A stretch of 64,000 bases of DNA from Talinum fruticosum (lineage: Eukaryota; Streptophyta; Magnoliopsida; Caryophyllales; Talinaceae): positions 5,359,501 through 5,423,500 of the forward strand of contig JAITYX010000032.1 in NCBI GenBank assembly GCA_021018815.1, written 5' to 3'. Under the pieces are notes generated by a model that was not told the DNA's origin, made no database searches, and saw only the letters and a program-made list of their open reading frames with translations. Position numbers and translations under genes: made by a program. Below are positions 1 through 12,879 of the stretch, in pieces; the stretch's first letter is position 1; each line of letters begins with the position of its first letter.

Positions 1-1218
1 TGTCAACCAATTGCGTGTATATTTCAGGATGAAAATAGTGATAGTGCAGGGAAAAAAAAAGAAACAAATGATGAGGTTTTGGTATTGCCCTGGGTGTGGA
101 ATAAGTGGAAATGCAAGATAGGTTAAAAGAAATACATCTAAGTTAAAAGTAGATGTTCAGTTGTTGTGGAGATAAGACCTAGACTTGATGATACCAAGGG
201 TCAGAGTGGACTAGGGCAGGATAATACGGGTTTAAACCAAGAAAAATAAATCTGAGACCTAAAAGTCGAACCGAATGACTTGAACTTAAACTCAACACAA
301 CATCTAAAATACGCTAATCCGAAAAGCCACCTAAAACCAAAATTAACCTAACTCAAATTAAACCTGAATTGAAATTTCTGACAAAATTATTTCTTTTTAC
401 AAAACAAGCTCTCATTAGACCAAATTTTGATTGATTTGAACTCAACTAGAACCGAACAAACCTAAAGTGACATTGGCCTGAATCATAACCCCATCTAAGG
501 TTAACCCGACGTATACCCGAACCAAATAACTCGTATGCAACTTGCCGAACACATATTCCTTAATTGTATTCGATCTTTTTAAGATTTGTCAATAGTAAGA
601 CATTAGGAAATACAACCAAGTTTCCTACGATAACCAAAAAGAGTTCCTTCCTCTAATTAATCCTAATTTACATGGAATTTTCTGATTGATCTAAACCAAA
701 GACTTGATTCAGAGTTGGGACTTGTATGAATTAAGGTTTTTCTTTTTAACCGAACTAACTTTCGTTAGAAAGCGCTATAGGCTTCAAACAAAGATATAGA
801 TATTGCTACGAGCATCGGTAGTGAACGCGAAACTCAAACAGTTTATTAAATTGGTAATATATATTACTTTGAATATTCCATCTTCTTCGATAAAAAATAT
901 AAAAAAATTGTTAAAAGATTTTATTTTCAAACTTTTTTTTCCAAACTAACCTGACAAAAGAATTCCGTTCCCACACTTTTTTTGGAAGTATAAAGGTATG
1001 AACATGCTACATTGTTTATTAAAATAGTGAAGACTCATTTTTGTGTTTCTAAAAGTAGTGTGACAGTCTTTTTTTTCCCAAATAATATCATTGACAATAC
1101 AGAGTCAGAATGCTTATTTAGACCATACATAATTTATTTCAATAGCAACAAAAACATATGAAAATTTGAAATTAAACGTGCCAGTTGTTATGTGTGCGAG
1201 TGCACTTTAAGAGTTAAT
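1..1218. other. AT-rich intergenic DNA, no gene seen
   Basis: No open frame with recognisable coding content. Positions about 200-550 hold a degenerate stretch rich in 'ccgaa/aacc' words. It resembles 8270-8510 inside intron 4 of the invertase gene: both share a run like 'acaagct...ttga...ttaa' followed by 'aaagtga' and 'cctgaa' words. This suggests two old copies of one dispersed repeat. Confidence 0.4.
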
Positions 1219-2325
1219 GTGACGTTTGGTTGGATGAAATACAATAGAGGTGTAATATATAATCAATTATGTAATGTAATTAGGTGTGCAGTGTAATGGG
1301 ATAACAATGATATTAACATGTTTGGTTACATAAAAAGTGTTATGTAATCACAAAGGTAATGGATTATTTCAATGACAAAAAATAGTAATTAAATTGTTAT
1401 AGTGGAGATAAATATTATCTAAATAAAAATTTGAGCTACATATTTAGATTTAAGCTTTAAAAATATTTTCTATCAAACAATCAAGTTTTATTTCTTTTGC
1501 GCAAGTATCAACTATATTAGTCTAATGTCAATAAATATTGTAATAGAGATAAATGTTATCCACACGAAAATATTTTAAATTTGAAATCATATTTGAGATT
1601 CTTTTAATTTTTTGTATCATATTTTCTAATTTAAAATTTTTGTGGTGGCAAAAAGATAGATTGAATTATTCTAGCGGCGGTAAATGTTTGTCGTAGTGAA
1701 GATAAATGTCATCCAAATAACAAAATTTAAACTCTAAATTTATACTTGAGGTTTTTTTAATCTCTTGTATCATATAATTAAGTTTTGAATTTTTTTCATT
1801 GATAAAAAATACAAACTGAAATTATTTTATTTAAGAGAAATATTTATTGAATTAAAGATAAATGTTAATAAGTAAAAAAATTTGATCTAAAAATTTTAAT
1901 TTAAGCTTCTTTTAACTTTTTAATTGAATATTTAAATTTTGAACAAAATATTGAAGTTGAATTTTTCTCTTAATGACCAACCGATCATATCATATATTAA
2001 GATAATAGAGAAAAAATAAAGTTCTTTTTCAAATGGATGAATTTTTGCTTACCAAGGAGGGAGAAAAAGGATATGGAATAGAGAGGGAGGGGAGGGGAGG
2101 GGAGAGAGAGAATTATTGGAAGTGTCTTAAAATTTGATCCCAATGATGGATGTAATTATGATTATTTAGTGAATATCCAAGTAATTGTAATTGCATAGGT
2201 ACGAGGTTAATATGATTACAATGTAATTTTGATTGCATTATAAAGTTGTAACCAAACATGGTAATGTAATAAACATTACCAATTTGATTACATTACCATC
2301 TTGATGACATCTAACCAAATATGCC
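1219..2325. mobile_element. Candidate non-autonomous DNA element with imperfect inverted ends
   Basis: The left end reads gtgacgtttggttggatg. The right end, reverse-complemented, reads ggcatatttggttagatg, so the two ends are imperfect inverted repeats sharing TTTGGTTRGATG. Both subterminal regions are full of 'gtaatgtaat' words in opposite orientation. I found no convincing target duplication. The superfamily is unknown and the boundaries are approximate. Confidence 0.35.
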
Positions 2326-2362
2326 ATAAAAATTTTTATACGATACGACAAGTTAAACTTAG

Positions 2363-2818
2363 AGCATGTTTGGCCTAATTTTTAAAAAATTGTTTTTGTT
2401 TTTAAAAAGCATTTTTTCGAAAATTGTTTTTAAAGAAAAATTTGAAGTGTTTGGCCTAAATTTTATATAAGTGTTTTTCAAATATTAATTTGTTTGGCCA
2501 AAATTTTAAAAAAGATAGAAATAAGATATAGATAAAACAAAATAAGAGAGAGACAGAGGAGAGAGATAAAGATAAAGGAGAGAGAAAAATTAAAATCACA
2601 TAAAAAGATAGGAGAGACGAGAGATAGAATAAGATTACGGGTGGTTATTACAAAATTTTTCGAAATTAGAAACGAAACAGCTATTTGCTATTTACGTTTA
2701 CGGGCAGATTTTTTCCAAAAGCGTTTTTGAAAAATAATTTTAATTTTTTAAAAACTAGTGTTTGGCCTAACTTCGTTTTTGAATTCAAAAACAGTTTTAA
2801 AATATAAGCCAAACACCC
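2363..2818. mobile_element. MITE (hAT-like) flanked by ACTTAG duplication
   Basis: The ends are agcatgtttggcc on the left and, reverse-complemented, gggtgtttggct on the right. The subterminal regions rich in 'aaaaactgttttt' are also inverted. The direct repeat ACTTAG lies at 2357-2362 and 2819-2824. The element is 456 bp with no ORF, so it needs a transposase from elsewhere. The hAT-like label is an inference from end style; the duplication reads as 6 bp exact, or 8 bp with mismatches. Confidence 0.55.
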
Positions 2819-2824
2819 ACTTAG

Positions 2825-3227
2825 TTCACTAAAATTGAATCCTCTAATGATGTAGTCTTTCTAAAACTATCAATATAATTGATAAAATATAACTAATTGT
2901 TATTGCGTATGAGAGATACACAATACAGTTGGGTTAGTAAGTATGAATAACAATGAATTCTTGATTCAATCCAAACCCACTAAATACGCCACAAATTAGA
3001 GGATCGGGGTCCAATTAATTGGGATCCAATGGGTACGAGTTCAAATGGTTTTAAATGGGTTTGGATCTAGATTTAAACTTTTAAAACCTAGATTCAACCC
3101 AAGATTCATTTGAGACTCGAAATTTTTAAAATTATTTTAGATATGAAAATTAAGAAAATTAACCAACAATCTGCTATTTTTTTCAATTCAACTCTTCCAT
3201 CACCCACTAAATCGCTCCTCCTCACAC

Positions 3228-3259
<32 letters not shown>

Positions 3260-3987
3260 GATTAATCTTTTTCGAGTCGATAATCAAGTGAAAACAAATT
3301 TTTTTCTTCATGTTAAAGACTATATTAGTTACTAACTTGCAAGAAATATGTAATGGCATTCAACAGGATGCCAAACAAAATGTTTGCTAGCTTTCTTTAT
3401 GTAAAAATGATTTGGAATTGTGGACCTGCTGGACCTAACAAAATTGAATCTAGATCCTATATTCGTAAATTCGATAGATCTAGGTTTAAATTTTCAAAAA
3501 TATAAAAATATGTCCGAATGCGAGACGGACCCGACCCACACACGACCAATTATCATCGCTATAAATAGCGTTCTTATTTATGTTATCTTTCTTTCTAAAA
3601 ACTAAAACGAGTAATAGTAGTAAAGTAAATATTTTTCTTAATAATGAAAGAAGCGAACAACTTTTTCCCCATTTTCTCTACCTTTCCTATAAATATCACT
3701 CACTTTTTTAAAGACACCATAGCTCATATTATTCCGTGGATTGATTTTTTTTTTAAAAACTCTTATATATTTCAATTGTTGATTTATCTGTTATAATTTG
3801 ATGGTTCAAACTTTGTTATTAGTTTTTCTCATCAAAGTACTGTTTTAATACAATTTCAGACCAAAAAAATATTTTTAAAAAGAAATGCAAGTGAATTGGA
3901 GAATTTATAGGATTTTATCCAAAAATCCGGATTACTCTACTTAATTAATTTTTCCACCTTCAATCATTTTCTCTCTCCCTCTCTCTC
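2825..3987. other. Intergenic DNA upstream of the invertase gene
   Basis: AT-rich sequence with a CT/CA microsatellite at 3228-3259 and no convincing coding sequence. The short ORF at 3420-3605 has no recognisable similarity and low-complexity composition. Confidence 0.4.
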
Positions 3988-3995
3988 TATAAATA
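3988..3995 (+). promoter_or_regulatory. TATA box of the invertase gene
   Basis: TATAAATA follows a CT-rich stretch, 137 bp upstream of the chosen ATG at 4132. Transcription would start near 4020. That places the in-frame upstream ATG at 3997 before the transcript start and supports 4132 as the initiation codon. Confidence 0.6.
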
Positions 3996-4131
3996 CATGC
4001 ACCATCTTCTCTTCACCATCCTACAACATCCATCAATCCCCAACTTTCTCTCTCCCTCTCCCCCTCCCCAAAAAAAGGAAAAAAAAACCACATACACCCA
4101 GAAACTAATTAAGACCCCAAAAAAGAAAAAA

Positions 4132-7100
4132 ATGATTAGGTATCATGATGATGATGATCATCCAAAGCTTAAGCTTATGATTAAAATAGTTTTAGGGTAT
4201 TTAATTTGTTTAAATTATAAAATAGAAAATGTGGAAGGATCTCACAAAGTTTATCCTCGAGAGCTCCAGACCGCTGCAGCAACCGCCCCCGTCAATCCCC
4301 GCCATCGAACTGCTTTTCACTTTCAACCTCCAAGCCATTGGATTAATGGTACTTCCTTTTCTCCTTTTTTCTTTCAAAGATCATTTTCCCCCTTTTCATC
4401 ATAATTCAATTTGATTTTCTTTAACTAGGGGCTTTGAACATTTAGAATTTTAACCTAAAATGGTTTATAAATATATCAAATTAGGCTGAGGTAATTTATT
4501 TTAAAACTTATGACATGCTACATATTAAAATTTTGAAACATTGGTTGTGAACTAACGTGTTATTTTATTTGAATAAATCTTTTATAAAATTGTTTATCTA
4601 AAAAAACAATTTTTCTTTAGATTTGTTTCTATGATAGAATAACTATCATTTCCGTATTTAATTTTTCCTCTGACAAAACAACACAAAGGGAAAGAAATTT
4701 AGAAATTGATAGAAAAAGCATCTCAATTTTTTTTTTTGGGCTTATCAGTAAAAAATCATCTTAATTACTAATTAACAAAAGTTATTGTCTTTATTTGGGT
4801 TCTGGCTCAAATAAGAAACTAAGTTTTCTTTCTTTATTTCTTTTATTATTATTTTTTAACTAATTGAAGTAAGTGAATAGGAGGTGTTCTGGTTCATAAT
4901 TAATCATAACCTAATTTGTGAACATAACAAGAGGATGATGATGAGAATTTAAATACTCTTTCTTTATATAATGTTTAATTTTTCTTTTCATCAACTACAA
5001 CTCTTTGCCTTCGTAATTTGATGAAATTGGTGCAAGATACCTTACATCAACATTTTTTTTAATTGTATTATGAGTGAGATTACTGCTCTGAATAATTTTT
5101 TCAAATCTAATCGTAATTCTGTTTTATAATTCACTGTTATAGTTACAGTATGTACTACTATTTGAAATCTTATTTATATCACCGTAACATGTAAATACAT
5201 TTTATTAACATCTTTTAACGAAGAGTTTTAACCATTTAAGATATATTTTCTAATAAGACAATCTCATGATAAATTATTATTATTATTATTATTATTATTA
5301 TTGTTATTATTATATATATATATATATATATATTTTGAAACAAAGTTAAATATATTCATTGTTCCAAACAGCGATAATTACAAAGTAAACCCGGACATAC
5401 CTAGGTAATAAGTAAGAGTTAATGCTTTAGAAGATTATGTAAACCCGCATCTCATGCAATTCTGCCATCCTACTAGTCACACAATATATTGAATTCTTTC
5501 ATCGAGTGAGTGTTGGCATAGTGGCAAACACTTGCATTTCCACCCTCTTGACTAGGTTTCGAACTTTGGGAGAGACAATTTTCTTACGAGCTTGTGGTGG
5601 GTTGTGGACTTGGGCTATAAACCTGAATGTGGTATCTCTATCTCCCCTTAGACTATAAACCCGAGCTTGATATCTCTAACTCTCATTAAACCTTTAAGTC
5701 TAACTAAAGTTACCGTTGAAATAGAGGTCCAATTAAGTAATTCACGCCTAGCTTTGTAAAAAAAAAAAAGGTTAAATTCTATTGGAAATGCTCTTCTGCC
5801 ACTGCCATATATTAGTAGATGGTAGGATTCAATGCACATATAAGAGCTCTAGCTAGCTCTCATTGTCTTGTGTAAAAATAAATATTTATTATGTTAAAGA
5901 AGGAATTTTATTTTAAATTTTATCATCCTATCTTTGCACTAACCATACTCTATTTTCTGTTTGCTTCTCATGATTTCGTGGGTGACGGACAATTTTCGTT
6001 CCAAATAAAATATAGATCCAAATGGTAAGTTTAAATTCTAACAATTTATACTCGTCGTATCTCAAATTGATAATTCATATTAGAATGAACAGTATTATTT
6101 ATATTTAAAAAAACTAAATCTTTTATTTACGACAAACTATTTTTTGGGACGGAAGAAGTACCACACAAATTTTAATTTTAAATCTATTAAAAAAAATTAA
6201 AAATTATATTTGTAATCTATTTTAAATTAAATTGTTGAACAGGGCCTATGTACTATAGAGGTTTATACCATCTCTTTTACCAGTACAATCCAAGCGGATC
6301 CATTTGGGGCAACATAGTTTGGGCCCATTCAGTCTCAACGGACCTAGTCGACTGGGAGTCCCTTAAGCCCGCGATCCACCAGTCCGACCCGTTCGACAAA
6401 AATGGAGCCTGGTCCGGCTCAGCCACCATCGTACATAACCGGCCCGTTATCCTGTATACTGGGCTGGACAACCACAATCGGCAAGTCCAAAACATTGCCT
6501 TCCCAGCTAATAAGTCCGACCCATATCTCCAGGATTGGGTCAAACCCGACTACAACCCGATCATTATCCCTAGCTCTGACATGAATGGGACTGCCTTCCG
6601 GGACCCCACCACGGCGTGGTTGAACAACGGACATTGGAAGATTGTTATTGGTGGTAGGAAAAACAACAGGGGAGTAGGGTACTTGTATCGGAGCCGCGAT
6701 TTTAAGAAATGGGTCAGGTCCAAGCGGCCTTTACATTCGGCCCCGAAAACCGGTATGTGGGAGTGCCCGGATTTTTTCCGGTCTTGGTTCGGGGTCAAAA
6801 CGGGTTGGATGCGTCCTCATTTGGGGAGAATGTGAAGCATGTGTTTAAGGTTAGCCTTGATGTCACAAGATTTGAATATTATACCATTGGGACGTACGAC
6901 CCAAAGAAAGATGTGTATCACCCGGACAAAGGCTCTATTGACGGGTGGAAAGGATTGAGGTATGATTATGGAAACTTTTATGCATCAAAGTCGTTCTTTG
7001 ATCCTAGGAAGGGACGTAGGGTCTTGTGGGGTTGGGTTAACGAGTCCACTACCATACTCCAAGACATCCAAAAAGGATGGGCCGGAATTCAGGTAACAAC

Positions 7101-8812
7101 TAACTCTTCACAAATTTGTTACTTTTTAGAATAAATGCTAACTAGATACATAGACCAACCCGGCTCATATTCAAACTAAACTTGTGAGATTTGATATTTA
7201 CATACTAGACTTAGCTTGAATCTAAGCTAGTCTAGTTGAACTAAGACCGACTCGATTTATTAGCTGGGTTCAGTCGAGCCAAATCGAGCCCCCCCACCTC
7301 GTCTTGTTAGTAATATGAAATTAACTTACTTGGAATTGTGTTGAATAGGCATTGCCAAGGGCTGTGTGGCTTGACCGGAGCGGAAAACAATTGATACAAT
7401 GGCCGGTAGAAGAAGTGGAAAGCCTCAGGGACAAGAAAGTTCAGCTCAGTAACCTTAAACTTAACACTGGAGCGCTGGTTGAAGTCAAGGGGATAACTAC
7501 AGCCCAGGTTTAATTTTTTTCCTTTCAACCTCTTTTACATTGTCACTGAAAAAGTATCATGAATCTAAATTAAAAACGTATTTTCACCTGTCATTATGGA
7601 TCTATTTGAGTTCATACACGTCAAAAGTTTCTTAAAATTAGATGATTTATCTAATTACGAATTACGTATATATATGTTTCTTTTTGTTTGAGGTAAGTTA
7701 ACTAATATAGAATTAATAAATATAACAATTTTACCAACAAACTTTTAGCGTAGTGATCAAAACTTAGGTATCAGGTGTCATTCTCCCTCATCTATTATAT
7801 TGAACTTTTTTCTTTTGTGACTCATTTTATTTTTGTTTTGTAAACCAGATAGCTTCCATAGAAATAAAGTTTCATTCATTATTTTTAACGAGTATTGATA
7901 AATATTTTATGATTTGTCTTTTGGTTGGTGTAATATCATACAGTTGACTTTCCAATAAAACGAAAAAGGACTAAATATAATAATAGTTGCACGTGTATGC
8001 ACATAGGCAACTTATATGTTTTGTACTCGTAAAAACACCCAAATATGACTAAGAAAAGCTTACATCATGCGTAACTATTGAAAATAAGACTATCAAGTCT
8101 TAACCTTTAAGAGCCTAAAATTTAGGTAAAATGGGCAAAATTTTTGCCAGTGCTAGTAACTCCACCAAACAACCCCCAAAAAAAAAACCTAAAAAATTGG
8201 AAAGCATTGAGAGAGTGATAGGAGAATGCGAACGTATGATTAGAGCCTGTAAAATGACTTCATCCGAATTGATAACCCAAAATTCAAATTAAAGTGAACC
8301 GAATCGAATCAAACCTAACTCTATATTTGAGAAGTTAATTACAAATGACCCGAATTCAACTCAAATATTTTTCACCAAAGTGGTTTTCTTTGCAAGACAA
8401 GCTTATTGGATCAGATATTAACTAATTTAAAGTCAACTTAACCTGAAATCAAAACCAAAGTGAATTGAGGCTCAACTAAATCTTAGTAATCCGAACATGA
8501 CACAACCTCAATTACTCATTGCCCATCTGTCCTTATAACATTAACATGTAGTGGTTGATTGTGATAATGCAGGCTGATGTTGTTGTGACATTCACAATCC
8601 CAGATTTGGAGCAGGCAGAGGCATTTGATTCAAGCTGGACAAATCCCCAAGACCTTTGTGCAGATAAGGGCTCTTCAGTGGAAGGTGGAGTTGGGCCTTT
8701 TGGCCTTCTCACTCTTGCCTCAGATAACATGGAAGAGTACACCCCTGTCTTTTTCAGGGTGTTTAAAGCCCCTGATAAACATGTTGTTCTAATGTGCTCT
8801 GATGCCAAAAGG

Positions 8813-8868
<56 letters not shown>

Positions 8869-9334
8869 GTGTTAATTTCCTTTTCTGGGCAGGTCTTCAC
8901 TTGATCCACAAACATACAAGCCATCATTTGCAACCTTTGTTGATGCAGATTTGTCTGATAAGAAGCTCTCCCTTAGAACTTTGGTAAGTACTATCCTTCC
9001 TTTTTTTCTTTTCTTTTTGTCCCCCCAAAACATGCATTTAAATTGGTTGTACCACTTTCCAGAAATAATATGTTGCATACATCATTATTTTATTAAATAT
9101 TATTATTTACATAAAAGTAATTTTTCGAAAAACAATTATGAATGACAGATTGATCACTCAGTGGTGGAAAGCTTTGGTGAAGGAGGGAAAGCATGCATAA
9201 CTTCAAGGGTATATCCCACATTAGCAGTAATGGAAAAAGCCCATTTACATGTATTCAACATTGGCACCCAAACTGTGATTGTAGATGACCTCAATGCCTA
9301 TTCTATGAGAAAACCTCGTAAAATGAATGATTAG
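4132..9334 (+). CDS. Cell-wall (acid) invertase, GH32, with a one-base frameshift in exon 3
   Basis: Beta-fructofuranosidase that would hydrolyse sucrose in the cell wall. Exons: 4132-4348, 6016-6024, 6243-7092, 7349-7507, 8573-8811, 8893-8983 and 9149-9334. The N-terminus has a hydrophobic core ([13 protein letters not shown]) typical of a signal peptide. GH32 motifs are present: HWIN-DPNG with the nucleophile Asp, split around the 9-nt mini-exon; FRDPTTAW (transition-state Asp); and WECPD (acid/base Glu), whose Pro marks the cell-wall rather than the vacuolar type. The C-terminal beta-sandwich is recognisable ([33 protein letters not shown]). Summed exons give 1751 nt, one short of 584 codons. 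The break is in TTTTTTCCGG just after WECPDFF at about 6775-6780; downstream the other frame continues perfectly. It is either a recent pseudogene or a sequencing error. Fructan exohydrolase is an alternative activity within this family. Confidence 0.85.
5272..5332. repeat. (ATT)n followed by (AT)n microsatellite
   Basis: A compound simple repeat in invertase intron 1, about 40 bp of ATT units and then about 20 bp of AT. Intron 1 (4349-6015) is otherwise AT-rich, with no gene seen. Confidence 0.9.
6016..6024 (+). other. 9-nt mini-exon 2 of the invertase gene
   Basis: ATCCAAATG sits between an acceptor (tatag) and a strong donor (gtaagt). With the G that ends exon 1 and the GG that opens exon 3 it encodes Asp-Pro-Asn-Gly, the core of the catalytic sucrose-binding box. 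Plant acid invertases are known for such a mini-exon. Automated gene finders often miss it. Confidence 0.9.
8200..8520. repeat. Degenerate dispersed repeat in invertase intron 4
   Basis: This stretch resembles 200-550 in word content and order (acaagct, aaccaaag/aacctaaag, cctgaa). It lies shortly before exon 5. Its origin is unknown; no terminal structure is visible. Confidence 0.3.
8813..8868. repeat. (ATT)n microsatellite abutting a splice donor
   Basis: About eighteen ATT units begin directly at the donor of invertase intron 5 (AG|GTCATTATT). This short intron (8812-8892) consists mostly of the repeat plus a pyrimidine tract and acceptor. Confidence 0.9.
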
Positions 9335-9740
9335 ACCAACCAAATTACCTTAGTCTTCTTTTAGAGGTATGTAGTTCACCAATTTCTTTTGCCTTAGATT
9401 GATTATCAAATGTGGCTCTCTTTTTCAGAACATTCTCCCTCTCCCTTGTTTTTCTTAACTTCATCTTTTTACCGGTCATCCATTTTGATCAAGAAAAGCA
9501 GGACGGTAATTACATGATCATAAGCACAAGTTAGATCATCAGGAGGGCAATTTACCAGCTGACAGCCTGAGTTACTGGAAATCTATCGACCACACGAGAT
9601 TTACAGATTATTTATGCATAAAGGACTGACTGACACTGACCAAGACTCTAGAAACTTCACCGATTTTAAACCGAAACTAACACCAAAAAGATCGAAACAA
9701 CCTTGTATTGTGATCCAACTTCTCGCACCAGCACAGGTAT

Positions 9741-12698
9741 TCACTTGAGGTCTTTAGTCTGAAACATCTTCTTCGGCCTCAACTGTGGAATTCACACCAT
9801 GAAAAACTCAATAACTGCTTAGGGAAGGTCCCGATACAGGAATATGAATAGCAAGGATGAATGCGTACAAAGTAAATCAACAAAGGTCCCAAACCCGGAA
9901 TATGAATATCAGGGATCAAAGAGTACACAGTAGGTGAAAGTCTAGGCAAAATCGTAGTTCTTCAGATATCGAAGGTCAAGGGTGTGCGTTTAAAGATAAC
10001 ATCAAGTATATTTTTGAGATTCTTGTACTTCACATGATTCACATTATTAATTTGGAACATAGGCTATTATATGCATGTCCAATGATCTGGTATATGAAAT
10101 GGCCACATTGAATTCAGGTTCAGATGCCCAACCAGCCTCAATTTTTTAGGGTTGTTTTTATGTATTATAGGGTTCCCTTCACCTCTTTAATCATACTCAA
10201 CTAATCTAATTATATGATTAAGGAGACCTTGCATAATTTTATGCATGAGGGGTTAAATCAAGCCTGTAAGTATAAAACTGAGAACTTATAAGGTGCATGG
10301 ATTCATGATTTCATCATCCGAAGCTACTTCGATTTTACACCTGCCCGCAGTAAGAATAAAATTGACTAATGATGGGTCAAAACAAGGCAATAACAGTGTA
10401 CAATGGGTAGTGATCGTGATAATGGATGATGGACACGATCACAGAGATCTAGCAAAGTACCTCATTGCTGTGTCCACACTTCTTCTTGCGGCAGTTGGTT
10501 GCCTTCTGCGGTAGCCGAGCATAGCACCTGACAATCAATATTAGGGAGATTACCATCTGTGTGAATATACCAACTATTTTCACATTTCAGAGAAGTTGGA
10601 GGTGTGTGTGCGTACACGTGCGTACGTGTGTTATAAAATAGTGAGACTAAAATTTGAGATTTCTATGCATATGAAACTTTAATTTCCAAGTTGGTAACGG
10701 GATGTTATAGTAGTACCTTCAATTCAAAATATGGTCTTTTATAACGACTTGGTATTTTAAGATAAATAAATTACGTTTTCGTTCCGTGATAACCATAAAA
10801 TAAAACACGATTGCACATTAGAGGGGATTTTTCTGTATGGTGACCAACGTCAAAATCGCTACAAAACTGCATTTTGAATCCATACAGCAATAATGTTTTA
10901 AGGTTTGTTGACTCAGCTTTTTGTGCCTCAATTTCTTAAAAAATGGACTTTCTTGTATTAACAATATCTTAATTATTGATCAACCTTAAAACAAGAAAAC
11001 TCACCATGTCAATAATCTTACATGAAATCCTAAACCAAATACCAAAATGATAAATCAAAATTACGTAATACTATTTTATGTTATAGGATTTTCATTAGTT
11101 TGATTCACTTAAATTATTTGGCATAAAAGTGTAAATTTAACAAAAAAAAATCAAAGAGTTCATAATTTGGCATGTATCTTGGCAACAAATATTATGTATG
11201 AGAAAACAAAACAAGTTGCAAATATTAGTAATTGTTTATCTCAATTGCATACGAATGTTTCCCTCTTGGTCTGATCTCAACATATTACCAAATTTAATTT
11301 CAGCTATAGTAAATTAATAATTATCAAAAAAATTATTCTATCAAAAAAATCAAATAAAAGAAATTTCAATTTCAAGTACCAAAAAGAAAAATATTCTGAA
11401 TGAGCACAAAAAAAAAAAAAGTTGACATCCAATTGCTCCAAACAAGACCACAGAAGACCATACACATTTAAAATAGCTCCACAATAAAAGCAATGAATCC
11501 ATTGAAGGAAAATATGAACACGAAAATAGAAATTGACATCATCCGTAAATTAATCTATGGGAATATACTTTCTTCATACATGATCCCTCTCATTTCGACA
11601 CTTGTTCATGGATTGTGCGCGCGCGTGTGTGTGTGAGAGAGAGATATTACTTGCGGCAAATTTGTTTGTCCTGCTTGTATTTGCGAGCCAAAGCAATCAG
11701 ATGTGGAGGATAATTCAGCTTTCCGTATCCACCTCCTCTCAGCCTCAGCACAAGATGCAGAGTTGATTCTAAAACCTCAAAAGGGAGGGAAAAAAGTTCA
11801 AAATGGAGAAACACATTGTTTTTAGCAAAAATAACAACAAACTCACAGAACTCCGAACCATAGCAAGGAGAGGGTGGCGGTTTAAAACGAGCAATATGAG
11901 AGAGAGAGAGAGAGAGTCAGAACCACGATGAAGCCAAAAGCCTGGTACAAATAACGAAAAAGTAGAAAAACAGAGAAATATAAAACAAGTATAGCAACAA
12001 CTGGAGCTAAACGATTTCAGAAAATAAGCGAGAAAAAATGGTGAGTGAGACAGAAAAAATTTTGAAACAGAGAACCATGTACAAAGGTAGAAAATCATCT
12101 CAACAAGAAGAAGAAAATAGCAATGTCGGAGGAGGAGACGCAGAGAGTTTTCAAAATTTACAAACCGGCAACAGATAAAGCTGAAAAACACCAAACAACG
12201 GCAAACAGAGTGAAATAAAACGTTGACAACTAATAACGAAACAGAACAGAGACAGAAACATTTTCACCACAAGTTGACATCCGATTTCGAAAATAAGCAC
12301 AGATTTCAAAATGGCTAACAAACGCAGTTTCAAGAAACGAATAGGCCGAAAACAGAGAGAGACAGAGAGACAGAGAGAGAGCGAGACCTTTCTGGATGTT
12401 GTAATCAGCAAGAGTGCGGCCATCTTCGAGCTGTTTTCCGGCGAAGATCAGACGCTGCTGGTCTGTCGGGATTCCTTCAAAACGGACCAAACAAATGAGC
12501 CAAAATTTCAGGAAAAGTTCAAAATAGGAAAAAAAAAATTGAACTCAATGAAGACGAAATCGCAAGAGCGGAGAGAGAGAGAGAGAGATAGAGACCTTCT
12601 TTGTCCTGAATTTTGGCCTTGATGTTATTGATGGTGTCGCTGCTCTCCACCTCCAGGGTGATGGTCTTCCCTGTCAGAGTCCTGACGAATATCTGCAT
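9741..12698 (-). CDS. U1: divergent ubiquitin-eL40 fusion gene
   Basis: Ubiquitin joined to ribosomal protein eL40, normally cleaved after Gly76 to supply free ubiquitin and a 60S subunit protein. Exons from start to stop: 12698-12596, 12474-12388, 11768-11651, 10527-10461 and 9782-9741; 138 aa. All phases match U5. Ubiquitin differs from the plant consensus by K6R, D24N, V26I and P38T. After RGG the linker is [11 protein letters not shown] instead of IIEPSL. eL40 keeps all four zinc cysteines (ICRKC...NCRKKKC) but ends [13 protein letters not shown] instead of LRPKKKIK. Introns 1 and 2 have GTCTC donors followed by CT repeats. A TATA box lies at 12778-12787. It is convergent with the invertase gene; about 400 bp of 3' flanks separate them. 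Intact frames suggest selection, though expression is unproven. Confidence 0.85.
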
Positions 12699-12777
12699 TT
12701 TCTCCCTCCTCTTTCTGTCTCTCTCTTGAACGACTTTGTTTTCTTGTGTAAACGAAGAGATGAAAGAATACACCCCA

Positions 12778-12787
12778 CCTTTTATAG
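12778..12787 (-). promoter_or_regulatory. TATA box of U1
   Basis: CTATAAAAGG on the minus strand, 80 bp before the ATG. Upstream, 12810-12875 holds a block like the one above U2 ('ggactgtttggg...gcaaacgaaaaccccttctccaag' in outline), so U1 and U2 share promoter ancestry. I see no telo-box here. Confidence 0.6.
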
Positions 12788-12879
12788 TGGGTTTTGCCGG
12801 TTGAGAGTGGGTAAACAATGGACTGTTTGGGCGATCAGCTGAAAACGGGAGGCAAACGAAAACCCCTTCTCCAAGTTAT

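Noticed and set aside
3997..4131. Upstream in-frame ATG for the invertase gene (45 extra residues)
   Set aside because: It lies 2 bp after the TATA box, before any likely transcript start, and would bury the signal peptide behind a Lys/Pro-rich segment.
8555..8987. Overlapping ORFs with poly-Leu or poly-Tyr at the ATT repeat
   Set aside because: They are read-through of exon 5 into the microsatellite intron.
12311..12622. Plus-strand ORF opposite U1 exons 1-2
   Set aside because: It is antisense to ubiquitin exons and (GA)n introns; no independent support.
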